Assembly (NCBI GenBank): GCA_963773035.1
Contig: CAVYZX010000005.1
Coordinates: 186,001 to 250,000 of the forward strand
DNA: 64,000 nt
Reading direction: 5' to 3'
From: CAVRXZ01 sp963773035
GTDB taxonomy: Bacteria; Acidobacteriota; Vicinamibacteria; Vicinamibacterales; CAVVIG01
The first letter of the stretch is position 1. Each line of letters begins with the position of its first letter. Position numbers and translations under genes: made by a program. Positions 52,456-61,342 of this stretch are shown here, piece by piece. The notes under the pieces are model-generated. The model was not told the DNA's origin. It saw only the letters and a program-made list of their open reading frames with translations, and ran no database searches.

Positions 52456-53060
52456 CGCTTTCTACTCGATCGGACGACCAGGTAAGTCAACGACGCGCCG
52501 ATCGCGGCCACTCCGGCGACCAGCACCAGACCCGAGTAAGTGATCGGCCCAGGCGGCAAGGGGACGGCTTCTCGATCGGGAAGAGACACGGCCCGGCGTC
52601 GAAGGAGCTCCAGCTTCAGGCTTTCCTCGCCCCGCGCCATCGCCCATCGATGGTTGGCCTCGAAGAGTGGTTTCAGGGCAAACGAAAGGGATTTCAGGAG
52701 AGGCTTTTCGGCACTCAAGCGCCAATCATAGGTAATCTCGACGAGCGGGCCCGCCTGCTCGAATACCCAGGCGCCTCGGCCGTCGAAATCGCCGCTCGCC
52801 GCAATCGTAAATCCATGCGGGTATCGTGACTCGACGACCTGAAACTCCCACCGAAGCGTGTAAGGCAACCAGCCTTTGGTGATCAGGGCCACACGGCGGC
52901 CGACGCCTCGCGAATCGGGTGGCTCGAGTTCTCGAACGTCGAGATACACCGACGGCCACCATCTGGTCAGAGAAAGAGTATCGCCCAGGATGTCGGCGAC
53001 TTCCCCGCACGTCCCTTCGACTTTCCATTTGCTGATGAAGTGATACTCGTTCCGAGCCAC
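52452..53060 (-). CDS. SRPBCC-fold protein with C-terminal membrane anchor
   Basis: 202 residues from GTG 53060, with AGGA 7 bases upstream; the frame is open to 53249 but those codons lie inside the channel gene. The fold starts FISKWKVEGTCGEVADILGD and LTRWWPSVYLDVREL, and includes GAWVFEQAGPLVEITYDWRL. A hydrophobic helix near the C-terminus (YSGLVLVAGVAAIGASLTYL) anchors it to the inner membrane. It begins 8 bases after the mscS stop, so the two are cotranscribed with pyk. Confidence 0.75.
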   Translation of the reverse strand: MARNEYHFISKWKVEGTCGEVADILGDTLSLTRWWPSVYLDVRELEPPDSRGVGRRVALITKGWLPYTLRWEFQVVESRYPHGFTIAASGDFDGRGAWVFEQAGPLVEITYDWRLSAEKPLLKSLSFALKPLFEANHRWAMARGEESLKLELLRRRAVSLPDREAVPLPPGPITYSGLVLVAGVAAIGASLTYLVVRSSRKR

Positions 53061-53068
53061 CGCTGGTC

Positions 53069-54130
53069 CTACGCGAAAGGTCGAATGCCACGGCGCGCGA
53101 ACGCAGTCATCAAACGCACACGAAGCTCGTTCGCGACCTTGGCTTGATTGAAAGGCACCGTCTTGCAACGGACGCGCACGGTGGCGAGGCCGTCGGCCAG
53201 AGATTCCACGCCCGTCACCTCGATGGGCGCAAGGAGGAAGGGTCCCCATGTCTCGTCGCGCTCGAGAGCAGTGCCAATCTCGTAAATCGTTCCAAACACT
53301 CGATTGATGTTCTCGTTGTAGGAGACGCGCATGTCCACGTTCGCGAAAGCAAAATCCTTGCTGAGATTCGCGAGGGTGGTCACGCTGCCGTTTGGAAAAA
53401 CCTGCACCGCCCCATCGCCGTCGCGAAGCACGATGGTGCGCAGCTTGACTTGCTCGACCGTGCCGGTGACGCCATTGATCCGTGCGGCGTCTCCCACGCG
53501 CACCTGATCTTCGAGGATGAGAAAAAACCCCGAGATGACGTCTCGCACCAGATTCTGGCCGCCGAACCCGACCGCGAGCCCTGCGATACCGGCGCCCGTG
53601 AGAATCGGCATGACGTTGATCGTCAGCTCGTGCAGCAGCATCACGACAGCCGAGAAGACGACGAACGCCGAGAAGACATTGGCGACCAGGCTCCCGAGCG
53701 TCGCCGCTCGGCGCTGATATTCGAGATCCCCAGGTGCGTGAAGGCGAGCCAGCTTCAGCTGCAAATGCTCGACGACGAAGTTGGTCGCCCGTACGGTCAC
53801 GTAGGCACCGGTTACGATGACGACGACGTTGAAACCGTGGACGACCAGCCAGCGGCCCACTTGTTCGAGGTCCCAGCCCGGGCTGCCGAGTCCCAAGCGC
53901 GCGAGCGCCAGCGACAGACTCGCTACGGCGGCGAGGGTGTAGGCCAGCAGCGTCACCGCCCGTTTCAAGTGGCGGGCCCGTTCATGCAGGGTCGCGCGAT
54001 TCGCCGGACTGACGAGCGTGATCCTATCGAGCAGGCGCTGCACCAGCGCATGGATGAGGCGTACCGCGATCGCAGCGACGATGAACGCCGCGACGACAGC
54101 CACCACTGTGGTGTAGGGAATCTGTCGCAT
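53069..54130 (-). CDS. MscS-family mechanosensitive ion channel
   Basis: 353 residues. Three hydrophobic N-terminal segments, the last a pore-lining helix (VMPILTGAGIAGLAVGFGGQ) with Gly/Ala packing, then the beta domain NLVRDVISGFFLILEDQVRV and GDAARINGVTGTVEQVKLRT, and a C-terminal alpha/beta vestibule ending in MTAFARRGIRPF. It protects against hypo-osmotic shock. ATG 54130 shares one base with the pyk stop (TGATG); GTG 54133 is the alternative. Confidence 0.92.
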   Translation of the reverse strand: MRQIPYTTVVAVVAAFIVAAIAVRLIHALVQRLLDRITLVSPANRATLHERARHLKRAVTLLAYTLAAVASLSLALARLGLGSPGWDLEQVGRWLVVHGFNVVVIVTGAYVTVRATNFVVEHLQLKLARLHAPGDLEYQRRAATLGSLVANVFSAFVVFSAVVMLLHELTINVMPILTGAGIAGLAVGFGGQNLVRDVISGFFLILEDQVRVGDAARINGVTGTVEQVKLRTIVLRDGDGAVQVFPNGSVTTLANLSKDFAFANVDMRVSYNENINRVFGTIYEIGTALERDETWGPFLLAPIEVTGVESLADGLATVRVRCKTVPFNQAKVANELRVRLMTAFARRGIRPFA

Positions 54131-55536
54131 CACAAGCGATGGATCTTCAGGTAGTTGGCGTCGGGACGCGTGGGGTCAGGATGGATGTTCACGAGTACCA
54201 CGAGTTCACCGACCGCAACAAACCCGCGCTCGGTGAGTTGTCGTCGGACCAGCGGAACCGCCGATTCCACGTTGTCGCCGATGTCGGTGCGGACGGGTAC
54301 AATCCCCCAGCAAAACCCCAGTCGGCGGGCGGTGACGTCGCTATCGGTTATCGCATAGATCGGAGCGTGCGGTCGAAGAGCCGACAGGAGACGTGCGGTC
54401 GTTCCTTGACGAGTTATCGCGACAATGGCGTGAGCATCGCCACGATTCGCCAGTGTGACGGCCGCTTCGCAAAGGGCATGGGTGTGATCGACCGTACCCT
54501 TCAACTCCAGTGCGGCAGACGACGGCGTCGATTCCGCATCGCGAATAATGGCATCGAGTGTTTGCACTGCCTGGACTGGAAATGCGCCGACGGCCGTTTC
54601 GCCTGCCAGCATGATGGCATCCACCCCGGCATCCACGGCGTACGCGGCGTCACTGACCTCGGCGCGCGTCGGTCTCGGCTCGTGCGTCATGGATTCGAGT
54701 ACCTGGGTTGCAAGAATCACGGGGATTCCATGCTGTCGCGCCGCTCGAGTGATTTCCTTTTGAGCGCGCGGCACGCATTCTAGTGGCATCTCGAGCCCGA
54801 GGTCGCCGCGGGCAATCATCACAGCCTGACACGAGTCCAGAATTTCGTCGAGGTTGTCGAGCGCCTGGGGCCGCTCGAGCTTTGCCACCAGCGGGACATC
54901 CGCCGAGCCCTGACCCACGAGCAGCTCCCGCGCTTGCCGAAGATCCGCGGCGTTCCGTACGAAGCTGATCCCCACCATGTCGATGCCCACGGACTGACCG
55001 AACTTGAGGTCCTCGACGTCCTTCGCGGTGATCGCAGACGCGGGCAGCGCAACGCCTGGCGCGTTGATACCTTTGTGCTCCCCAAGTGTGCCGCCCTCGA
55101 CGACAATGGTCTCGATATCAGCGCCGCTGACCGCCTCGACTCGCAATTCGATCAATCCATCGGCAAGCAACAGGCGATCGCCGGGCCGAACCGCCTTGGC
55201 GAGCCCGGCGAATGTCGTGAAAATGTGACCTGGACCTCCGACTTCGTCACCCGTCCCTATGCGTAAACGGTCGCCATCGTTCAGCGACAACGGGGTACCG
55301 CCCTCGAGGCGGCCGGTTCGAATCTTCGGTCCACTGAGGTCCTGAAGAATGGCGATCTCGCGGCCCGCGCGAGACGCAGCCGCACGGATCCGGGCCACGG
55401 TCCGAGCGTGCGATTCGTGAGTGCCATGCGAAAAATTCAGCCGGAACACTTCCGTTCCGGCATCGACCAGCCGTGCGAGCATCGCATCCGAATCACTCGC
55501 GGGGCCGACGGTGGAGACGATCTTTGTGTGTCGCAC
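54130..55536 (-). CDS. pyk: Pyruvate kinase
   Basis: 468 residues, full family length. TKIVSTVGPASDSDAMLARL at the start, ILQDLSGPKIRTGRLEGGTP (metal/substrate), GISFVRNAADLRQARELL, AVMIARGDLGLEMPLECVPR and ILATQVLESMTHEPRPTRAE (active site). The start is a GTG at 55536 with AAGGA 6 bases upstream, inside a repetitive TTGGTCC spacer. Codons further upstream give non-family residues. It makes ATP in the last step of glycolysis, distant from the gapA operon. Confidence 0.95.
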   Translation of the reverse strand: MRHTKIVSTVGPASDSDAMLARLVDAGTEVFRLNFSHGTHESHARTVARIRAAASRAGREIAILQDLSGPKIRTGRLEGGTPLSLNDGDRLRIGTGDEVGGPGHIFTTFAGLAKAVRPGDRLLLADGLIELRVEAVSGADIETIVVEGGTLGEHKGINAPGVALPASAITAKDVEDLKFGQSVGIDMVGISFVRNAADLRQARELLVGQGSADVPLVAKLERPQALDNLDEILDSCQAVMIARGDLGLEMPLECVPRAQKEITRAARQHGIPVILATQVLESMTHEPRPTRAEVSDAAYAVDAGVDAIMLAGETAVGAFPVQAVQTLDAIIRDAESTPSSAALELKGTVDHTHALCEAAVTLANRGDAHAIVAITRQGTTARLLSALRPHAPIYAITDSDVTARRLGFCWGIVPVRTDIGDNVESAVPLVRRQLTERGFVAVGELVVLVNIHPDPTRPDANYLKIHRL

Positions 55537-55600
55537 GTTTGGTCCTTCGTCATTGGTCCCTAGTCGTTGGTCCTTGCGCTCGTTCTTCAGCTTCGGTCCT
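55537..55600. repeat. TTGGTCC(T)-type repeat upstream of pyruvate kinase
   Basis: The block contains TTGGTCCTTCG, TTGGTCCCTAG and TTGGTCCTTGCG. On the minus strand the same unit (GGACCAA) provides the ribosome site of pyk. It is of the same kind as the other intergenic repeats in this window. Confidence 0.5.
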
Positions 55601-55696
55601 GAGTCCTCGGCCTCGCTTGAGGCGGGTCCCATTCTAATGGGACACTGAAAACACGAAACAGGCCTCAACGACGAAGTAGTATCGACTAGGACCAAA

Positions 55697-56356
55697 GTGG
55701 GCGAAATTGTTCCCGATGCAGTCGAGCGTTATCTTGCTGAGCTCAATCACCTCAGCGATCCCGTACTGCGCGCCATCGAAAAAGAAGGAAACGATAACGA
55801 TCTTCCAATCGTCGACGCGCAAGTCGGGAGCTTGCTGCGTCTCCTGGCAACCGCGATTGGCGCAAAGCGCATTCTCGAGATCGGCACCGCGATCGGCTAT
55901 TCGGGCATCTGGCTCGCCGGCGCGTTGCCGCCCGATGGCATGCTCGTGACGTTAGAGCGCGACCAGAAGCGGGCTCGGACCGCGCGCGACAATTTCGCGC
56001 GCAGCGGCCTGACCAAGAAAGTGAGCGTGGTGATCGGCGACGCGCAGCGGATGCTGGCAAAAGTATCCGGACCCTTCGACCTGATCTTTCAGGACGGGGA
56101 CAAGCCACAGTACCTCACCCAGCTGGAGCGCCTGGTCGAGCTGCTGCGGCCGGGCGGCCTGTTGATCACCGACAACGTGCTGTGGGACGGCGAAGTCGTG
56201 CCGGGATTCAAGAATCCGCCTCGGCGGAACGCGACCGACACGCGCGCCATTTCAGAGTACAACACGCGGATCAACCAACATCCCCAGCTGACGACGGTTG
56301 TCGTGCCGCTTCGCGATGGAGTGGCGATTTCACTGAAGCGGTCTGCGAAAGTCTGA
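55697..56356 (+). CDS. Class I SAM-dependent O-methyltransferase
   Basis: 219 residues from GTG 55697 (AGGA upstream), similar to caffeoyl-CoA O-methyltransferase-like bacterial enzymes. AKRILEIGTAIGYSGIWLAG is motif I, then DLIFQDGDKPQYLTQLERLV, GLLITDNVLWDGEVVPGFKN and a C-terminal LRDGVAISLKR. Metal-binding Asp/Asn are in FQDGDK and TDN. It acts on a catechol-like or other hydroxy substrate, but is otherwise unassigned. The next gene follows after 4 bases. Confidence 0.88.
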   Translation: MGEIVPDAVERYLAELNHLSDPVLRAIEKEGNDNDLPIVDAQVGSLLRLLATAIGAKRILEIGTAIGYSGIWLAGALPPDGMLVTLERDQKRARTARDNFARSGLTKKVSVVIGDAQRMLAKVSGPFDLIFQDGDKPQYLTQLERLVELLRPGGLLITDNVLWDGEVVPGFKNPPRRNATDTRAISEYNTRINQHPQLTTVVVPLRDGVAISLKRSAKV

Positions 56357-56360
56357 GCCT

Positions 56361-56507
56361 ATGACGATCGACGACTGGCTGCACTGGGCGCTCGCCGATA
56401 CCGAGCGCCGCGGCCTCCATGCCCTCAAACCGCTTCTCGAGGCGCTCGCACGAGCACTGACGTCGCTACGCGAAGCTGACTTCAACGGCCGGGCCGATGA
56501 CGATTGA
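56361..56507 (+). CDS. 48-residue protein overlapping the amidase gene
   Basis: ATG 56361 opens TIDDWLHWALADTERRGLHA and LKPLLEALARALTSLREADF, ending at TGA 56505. It is helical and amphipathic, starts 4 bases after the O-methyltransferase stop, and overlaps the amidase start by 11 bases. Position and size recall small GatC- or AtzG-like partners of amidases, which help solubility. This is inference; the short length makes chance possible, though the tight packing on both sides argues for a gene. Confidence 0.55.
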   Translation: MTIDDWLHWALADTERRGLHALKPLLEALARALTSLREADFNGRADDD

Positions 56508-57855
56508 GGAATTCGGCCGCCAGCTCCGCGCTGGCAAGACGACGTCCCTGGAAGTCACGGAAGCGTGCTTGAGAAGGATCGCGTCAGACGAGCACCGTCT
56601 GAACGCCTTCATTCTCGTCATGGCCGACGAGGCACTCGAGGAAGCGCGTCAAGCCGATCGCGAGCTCGCGGCTGGCGTCGATCGCGGACCACTCCATGGC
56701 GTGCCGATTTCAATCAAGGACATCGTCGATATTCGCAAAACGCCGACGACCGCCGCCTCGCGCGTACGGGAGGGACATCTTGCAAAACAAGATGCCGGCG
56801 TGGTCGCACGCCTCCGTCATGCCGGCGCGGTTTTCGTCGGCAAGAACAATCTTCACGAGTTCGCATACGGCACGACCAACGAGGACTCGGCGTTCGGGCC
56901 CGTCAGGAATCCTCACGATCCGTCGCGTTCACCCGGCGGATCGAGCGGCGGGTCGGCTGTGAGCGTTGCGGCCGGCATGGCCTTCGCCACGATCGGCACA
57001 GATACTGGAGGATCCATACGAATTCCGGCCGCGGCGTGCGGCGTTGTCGGCCTCAAGCCGAGTTACGGCGAAATCTCGACCGAAGGAGTTGTGCCGCTGT
57101 CGCGAACGCTCGACCATGTGGGGCCGATCGCCGGTACGGTGACCGACACTTGGTACGTATATCGCGCGCTGACCGACATCGTTTCGAGCAACGACTCCAG
57201 TACAAAGGGAGGCCAACATCCGCCCAAAGCCGCGAATGTCGATGGTCTGCGCCTCGCGATCCCGCGGGTGTACTTCTGCGACCTGCTCGACCTCACGGTG
57301 CGCTCGACGTTCGAGACGGCGATCGAACGACTCCGCAAGGCCGGGGCGGGCATTGGCGAAGTGAATATCGGGCACGCCCGGTACACTGGTCCAATCTATT
57401 TGGCAATCCAGCTCACGGACGCCGCGGCCTATCACGCCACGACCTTGGAGGCGGTGCCCGAGCGATACACGCCACCGGTCCGTCTGAGGCTGGAAATGGG
57501 CCGCTACGTGATGGGAGAAGACTACTCGCGGGCGCTTGCCGGTCGCGAGGTGCTGCGCCGCGAGGTGGACGAGGCTCTGGCCGGGCACGACGCACTGGTG
57601 CTCCCGACCCTGCCGATTCCGGCGCCACCGCTGGGCGCGACAACCGTGAACCTGGCCGGCACGGAAGAACCCGTCCGCAACTTGATGCTGCGATTAACCC
57701 AACTCTTCAACCTCAGCGGCCATCCGGCAATCACGCTACCCTGCGGCCGAACGGCCGGCGGCCTGCCATGCGGTCTGCAACTGGTGGGTTCTCGAATGCA
57801 AACCGAAGCGCTGCTGGCTGTGGCGCTGGCCTGCGAGCGCGCATTGGCGAACTGA
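56497..57855 (+). CDS. Amidase-signature family hydrolase (GatA-like)
   Basis: 452 residues. Ser-cis-Ser-Lys catalytic site: Lys in GVPISIKDIVDI, cis-Ser and nucleophile in PGGSSGGSAVSVAAGMAFAT and DTGGSIRIPAAACGVVGLKP. The C-terminus NLSGHPAITLPCGRTAGGLP is typical. It could be the A subunit of tRNA-dependent amidotransferase, but no gatB or gatC of normal size lies here, so a stand-alone amidase is more likely. It begins within a 48-residue gene. Confidence 0.88.
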   Translation: MTIEEFGRQLRAGKTTSLEVTEACLRRIASDEHRLNAFILVMADEALEEARQADRELAAGVDRGPLHGVPISIKDIVDIRKTPTTAASRVREGHLAKQDAGVVARLRHAGAVFVGKNNLHEFAYGTTNEDSAFGPVRNPHDPSRSPGGSSGGSAVSVAAGMAFATIGTDTGGSIRIPAAACGVVGLKPSYGEISTEGVVPLSRTLDHVGPIAGTVTDTWYVYRALTDIVSSNDSSTKGGQHPPKAANVDGLRLAIPRVYFCDLLDLTVRSTFETAIERLRKAGAGIGEVNIGHARYTGPIYLAIQLTDAAAYHATTLEAVPERYTPPVRLRLEMGRYVMGEDYSRALAGREVLRREVDEALAGHDALVLPTLPIPAPPLGATTVNLAGTEEPVRNLMLRLTQLFNLSGHPAITLPCGRTAGGLPCGLQLVGSRMQTEALLAVALACERALAN

Positions 57856-57882
57856 CGCGTAACATTTTCCTTGGAGGAGATC

Positions 57883-58383
57883 ATGCGAATCAGTGACTTG
57901 CTCGTATCGGAATTCGATGAAGAGACGAAGAAAACCCGCGCCACGTTGGAACGGGTGCCCGACAAACCCGACTATGTGCCGCACTCGAAGTCGATGCCAC
58001 TCGGTCGACTGGCACCCCACGTGGCGGAACTGGGGGGGTTCGGTTTGAGTGTTCTGACGACTCCCGGGCTGGATTTCGCTCAGGGCACCTACACGCCATT
58101 GGCATTCGAGTCCAGCGCCCAGCTCGTCCGGGTGTTCGACGAGGGGGTGGCCAAGGTTCGCAGTGCCCTCGTGGGCATGACAGACGAAGCGTGGAACCAA
58201 CCGTGGAAGCTGTCGTTTCAGGGCAAGCCGATCTTCGAGGGTTCGCGCTTTCTGGCATATCGACAGATGTTTCTCAACCACATCGTGCATCATCGGGCTC
58301 AGCTCGGCGTCTACTTGCGCATGAACGACGAGCCGGTGCCAGCCACTTATGGCCCATCGGCCGACGATCGGCTTGGCTTTTGA
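57883..58383 (+). CDS. DinB-family protein
   Basis: 166 residues. GGAGGA precedes ATG 57883. The four-helix DinB/YfiT fold is suggested by ISDLLVSEFDEETKKTRATL, FQGKPIFEGSRFLAYRQMFL and NHIVHHRAQLGVYLRMNDEP; His in HVAELGG and NHIVHHRAQ are the metal ligands. These are metal-dependent enzymes (thiol transferases among them) of unknown substrate, common in stress gene sets. Confidence 0.88.
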   Translation: MRISDLLVSEFDEETKKTRATLERVPDKPDYVPHSKSMPLGRLAPHVAELGGFGLSVLTTPGLDFAQGTYTPLAFESSAQLVRVFDEGVAKVRSALVGMTDEAWNQPWKLSFQGKPIFEGSRFLAYRQMFLNHIVHHRAQLGVYLRMNDEPVPATYGPSADDRLGF

Positions 58384-58409
58384 GCCCCGAGCCTGAGAGC
58401 TTGTGAATC

Positions 58410-58527
58410 AATCGCGTGTGTGGCTTCGGGCTTCAGCCGGAAGATCAATGTGTGTAGCTTCCGGCTTTAGCCGGAAGATCAATGCCGGCAGCTCTCTTCC
58501 GCCTAAAAGGCGGAAGCCACACAGCCT
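58410..58527. repeat. Composite small repeat: two direct CTTCCGGCTTTAGCCGGAAG-type units and an inverted end
   Basis: GGCTTCAGCCGGAAGATCAATG occurs near 58430 and again with GGCTTTAGCCGG near 58460; each contains a short palindrome. The block is framed by GTGTGGCTTC at the left and GAAGCCACAC at the right (inverted). The same core is at 8806-8821. Non-coding, probably a multicopy miniature element. Confidence 0.6.
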
Positions 58528-58537
58528 GAGCCCTGAA

Positions 58538-60325
58538 CTAGACGTCCAACCCGACCGCCCGCATCAACGCAATGGCGTTGCTCCGCTCGACGACTCCCGG
58601 ACGCATGCGGTAGTCGAACACCATTGCCCCGTCTTCTATCCGATCTTCGAAGTGCACGTTCTCGACTCGGGACGGCAGCCTGGCGGCGAGCTCCGTCAGC
58701 GCGAGATCGTGCGTCGTGATCAATCCGATCGCACCCGCCTGGACGAGAGCAACGAGGATCGCTTCGGCTCCAATGCGCCGATCGTGCGAATTCGTCCCGC
58801 CGAGAATCTCATCGAGCAGAAACAGCACCAGACGCCGCTCTCGAGCGAGCTCCACAATCGATCGAATCCGGAGAATTTCGGTGTAGAAGCGCGAGTGGCC
58901 CTCCTGAAGCGAGTCGTCCACTCTGATCGTCGCGCCGATGGAAAGCCAGGATAAGGTCATCTCCGTCGCACGAACCGGCGCGCCGGCCAGAGCCAGCACG
59001 ACGTTGACGCCCACAGCCCTCAGCAAGGTGCTCTTCCCGGACATGTTCGAGCCGCTCACGATCAGCGCGCTCGGATACGGCGGACCGAGACGAACGTCAT
59101 TGCGAACGCCCGTCTTTTCGTCGATGAGTGGATGGCCCACGCCGGAGGCGTCGACGAGAGGACCCGCGTCGATCAGTTTCGGAAAAGGATCGCCCGGGTG
59201 CTCGTAAGCGTACGTCGCCAGCGCGGCCAACGCTTCGATCTCCCCGACCGCCCGCAGCCACTCGATAATCGCCAGACCGTTCCTGGCATGCCACCGGTCG
59301 ATCCAGACCGCCGCCTGACCGCGCAGCAGCAGGAGCGCGCCGAGCGGCCTGAGCAGCAGGTTGCGTGAAGCGTCATCGACGAAGGCCACGAGACGTCTCA
59401 GCTGGGCAATGCGTCGTGACGGCGGAATTCCCTCGGTTGCAAGCACGCGTTGACTTTCAACCAGCCGTGCGGAGGCGAATTGTTCACGCTCGATGCGGCC
59501 AAGCAGCACGGCGATCAGACCGAGCGCATGCTCGGCGCTGTCGATCCTCGACAACACCGTCTCCACTCGGGCCGCGAAGATCGTGGCGACGATCGACTGC
59601 ACCACGATCCAGGAAATCAAGAACGTCAGCGAGATTCGTTCTGTCAGAACCAGGCCTGTGACGACCGCGCTGACCAGCGCACAGATTCCAAACAAGAGCG
59701 CGTGCGCGCGAGTCAGTCCGACAGGCGTCGACGCCGCCCACCTTGCTACGGCGCCCGTTTTGCCCACGGGAGTTCCCGCCGCCAGCACGGCTAAATCTTC
59801 ACGAAAATCGATCTTCGGTTTGAGCTCGCCGACCGCGGCTTGGCGAGACACGACCTCACTGGAGGGCGCGCCGCTGGCCAGCCACGACGCAAGCGTCTCT
59901 TCGCCGACTTCTGTCCGTGCCGTGTCCAGCAGTTGAAACAGCGACGCGGGACCGAAGAGATCGAGGTCCCGCGCAAAGGGATGGCCTTCGAGAAAGCGGG
60001 CGCCGTCCGGACCGGTACCCGCCCACTTGAAATCCAGCCTGGCCATTCCCCGCTCGTACAGCTGCCTGGCTCGGGTGGCTTGCTCAATCCGATTGAGCAC
60101 CCGCGCGTGAAGGATGACCAACACGCCGAATGCGACCAGTACGACGACAGGCCAGATCGCGGAGACGCGATGACTGACGAAGGCCTGCCAGCCGATGATC
60201 GCAAGGGCCGCGGCAACGATCAGCCTCGAGTTCGAGATCCGAAGAGATGTGCGTTCGCCGCGAGCGATCTCGCCGGTCCACCTCTCGATGCGGCGTGAGT
60301 ACTCCCTGCGAGGATCGCTGGCCAT
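58538..60325 (-). CDS. Membrane-anchored MutS-like ATPase
   Basis: 595 residues from ATG 60325. Two membrane segments (residues 34-75) at the N-terminus and two more at about 205-250 frame a MutS core/clamp-like region. The C-terminal ATPase has Walker A SALIVSGSNMSGKSTLLRAV, the MutS block TEMTLSWLSIGATIRVDDSL, Walker B LVLFLLDEILGGTNSHDRRI and the final GLITTHDLALTELAARLPSR. The mismatch-recognition domain of MutS1 is absent. The family is widespread but the function is not known; membrane anchoring speaks against ordinary mismatch repair. Confidence 0.85.
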   Translation of the reverse strand: MASDPRREYSRRIERWTGEIARGERTSLRISNSRLIVAAALAIIGWQAFVSHRVSAIWPVVVLVAFGVLVILHARVLNRIEQATRARQLYERGMARLDFKWAGTGPDGARFLEGHPFARDLDLFGPASLFQLLDTARTEVGEETLASWLASGAPSSEVVSRQAAVGELKPKIDFREDLAVLAAGTPVGKTGAVARWAASTPVGLTRAHALLFGICALVSAVVTGLVLTERISLTFLISWIVVQSIVATIFAARVETVLSRIDSAEHALGLIAVLLGRIEREQFASARLVESQRVLATEGIPPSRRIAQLRRLVAFVDDASRNLLLRPLGALLLLRGQAAVWIDRWHARNGLAIIEWLRAVGEIEALAALATYAYEHPGDPFPKLIDAGPLVDASGVGHPLIDEKTGVRNDVRLGPPYPSALIVSGSNMSGKSTLLRAVGVNVVLALAGAPVRATEMTLSWLSIGATIRVDDSLQEGHSRFYTEILRIRSIVELARERRLVLFLLDEILGGTNSHDRRIGAEAILVALVQAGAIGLITTHDLALTELAARLPSRVENVHFEDRIEDGAMVFDYRMRPGVVERSNAIALMRAVGLDV

Positions 60326-60349
60326 GACACGCAGATCTGGAAAATCGAT

Positions 60350-61342
60350 CTACACGCGCTCCAGGAGATGGCGCGCGATGGTCACATAGTGGGAGACGGC
60401 TGATTGAAGCTCGGGAATCGAAATGAACTCGTCCGCGCTGTGGGCGACGTGGATGGAGCCTGGACCGAAAAGCACCGGCTGGCCCCAGGCGCTGAGAAAC
60501 GGAATGTCCGTCGTGTACGGAAAGACCACGGCGTCGTAGCCTGGCACCGTCGTCATACGCACGGGTGGCGCCTCCAGCACGTGCTCGATCGATACCTTCG
60601 ATTCGAGAGGCCGCAGCACCCGGCGGATTTCGCTGCCGTCCGACACCGTCCGAAACATCACTTCAGCCTCGGCCGACGGTGACACGACGTTGGGAGCGAC
60701 GCCGCCGGAGATGAGTCCAATCGTATAGTGCGTCGCACCCAGGAGCGCGTCGGAAGGCAGATTGACCGAGCGCAGTTCTACGAGGACATCGAGGAGCTTG
60801 TCGATCGCCGACTCGCCGAGATCCGGAAACGACGAATGGGCTGCTCGTCCCTTCGCCTTTAGTTTGAGTCGCAACATCCCGCGCGTCGCGAGCCCGAGCC
60901 GGCTCTCGGTCGGCTCGCCGTCGACCAGGAACCTGCACCCGTTCGCCGATTCATTGGCGGTTTTGGCGCCGTCGCTCCCGCGCTCCTCCCCCACTACGAA
61001 CAGCAGGCCGACGCGCGTCTCGCCGGCGCGACGCAACTGCTCGACGGCACCAACCTGGGCGGCCAGGATACCCTTGGCATCGCACGACCCGCGCCCATAG
61101 AGACGGTCGCCCTCGATTCGGCTGGGAAAGAACGGCGGCACGCAATCGAAGTGGGTCGTCAAAACGACGTGGATCGGTCCGAGGGTGGCGAGAACGTTGA
61201 AGCGAGTATCGTCGACCGGCTGCGTCGTGACCAAGTAGCCGAGACCACGCAGGCAGTCGACCAACCAACGCCCCGCCTCCGCTTCCTGGCCGGTGGTGGA
61301 GTCGATGTCGACCAGGGCGCGAGTTAGGGCTACCGGATCCAC
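60350..61342 (-). CDS. dapE: M20-family deacylase, probable succinyl-diaminopimelate desuccinylase
   Basis: 330 residues from a GTG at 61342 that overlaps the dapD stop by 13 bases. Metal ligands: VVLTTHFDCVPPFF (His-x-Asp), YGRGSCDAKGILAAQ (Asp), VGEERGSDGAK (Glu-Glu) and the last His in GPGSIHVAHSADEFISI. M20 members act on many N-acyl amino acids, so ArgE-like activity is possible, but position after dapD strongly favours DapE, which removes succinate from N-succinyl-LL-DAP in lysine and peptidoglycan synthesis. Confidence 0.82.
   Translation of the reverse strand: MDPVALTRALVDIDSTTGQEAEAGRWLVDCLRGLGYLVTTQPVDDTRFNVLATLGPIHVVLTTHFDCVPPFFPSRIEGDRLYGRGSCDAKGILAAQVGAVEQLRRAGETRVGLLFVVGEERGSDGAKTANESANGCRFLVDGEPTESRLGLATRGMLRLKLKAKGRAAHSSFPDLGESAIDKLLDVLVELRSVNLPSDALLGATHYTIGLISGGVAPNVVSPSAEAEVMFRTVSDGSEIRRVLRPLESKVSIEHVLEAPPVRMTTVPGYDAVVFPYTTDIPFLSAWGQPVLFGPGSIHVAHSADEFISIPELQSAVSHYVTIARHLLERV

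Noticed and set aside
53061..53249. N-terminal extension of the SRPBCC membrane protein
   Set aside because: It lies inside the mscS coding region; GTG 53060 has a proper ribosome site.
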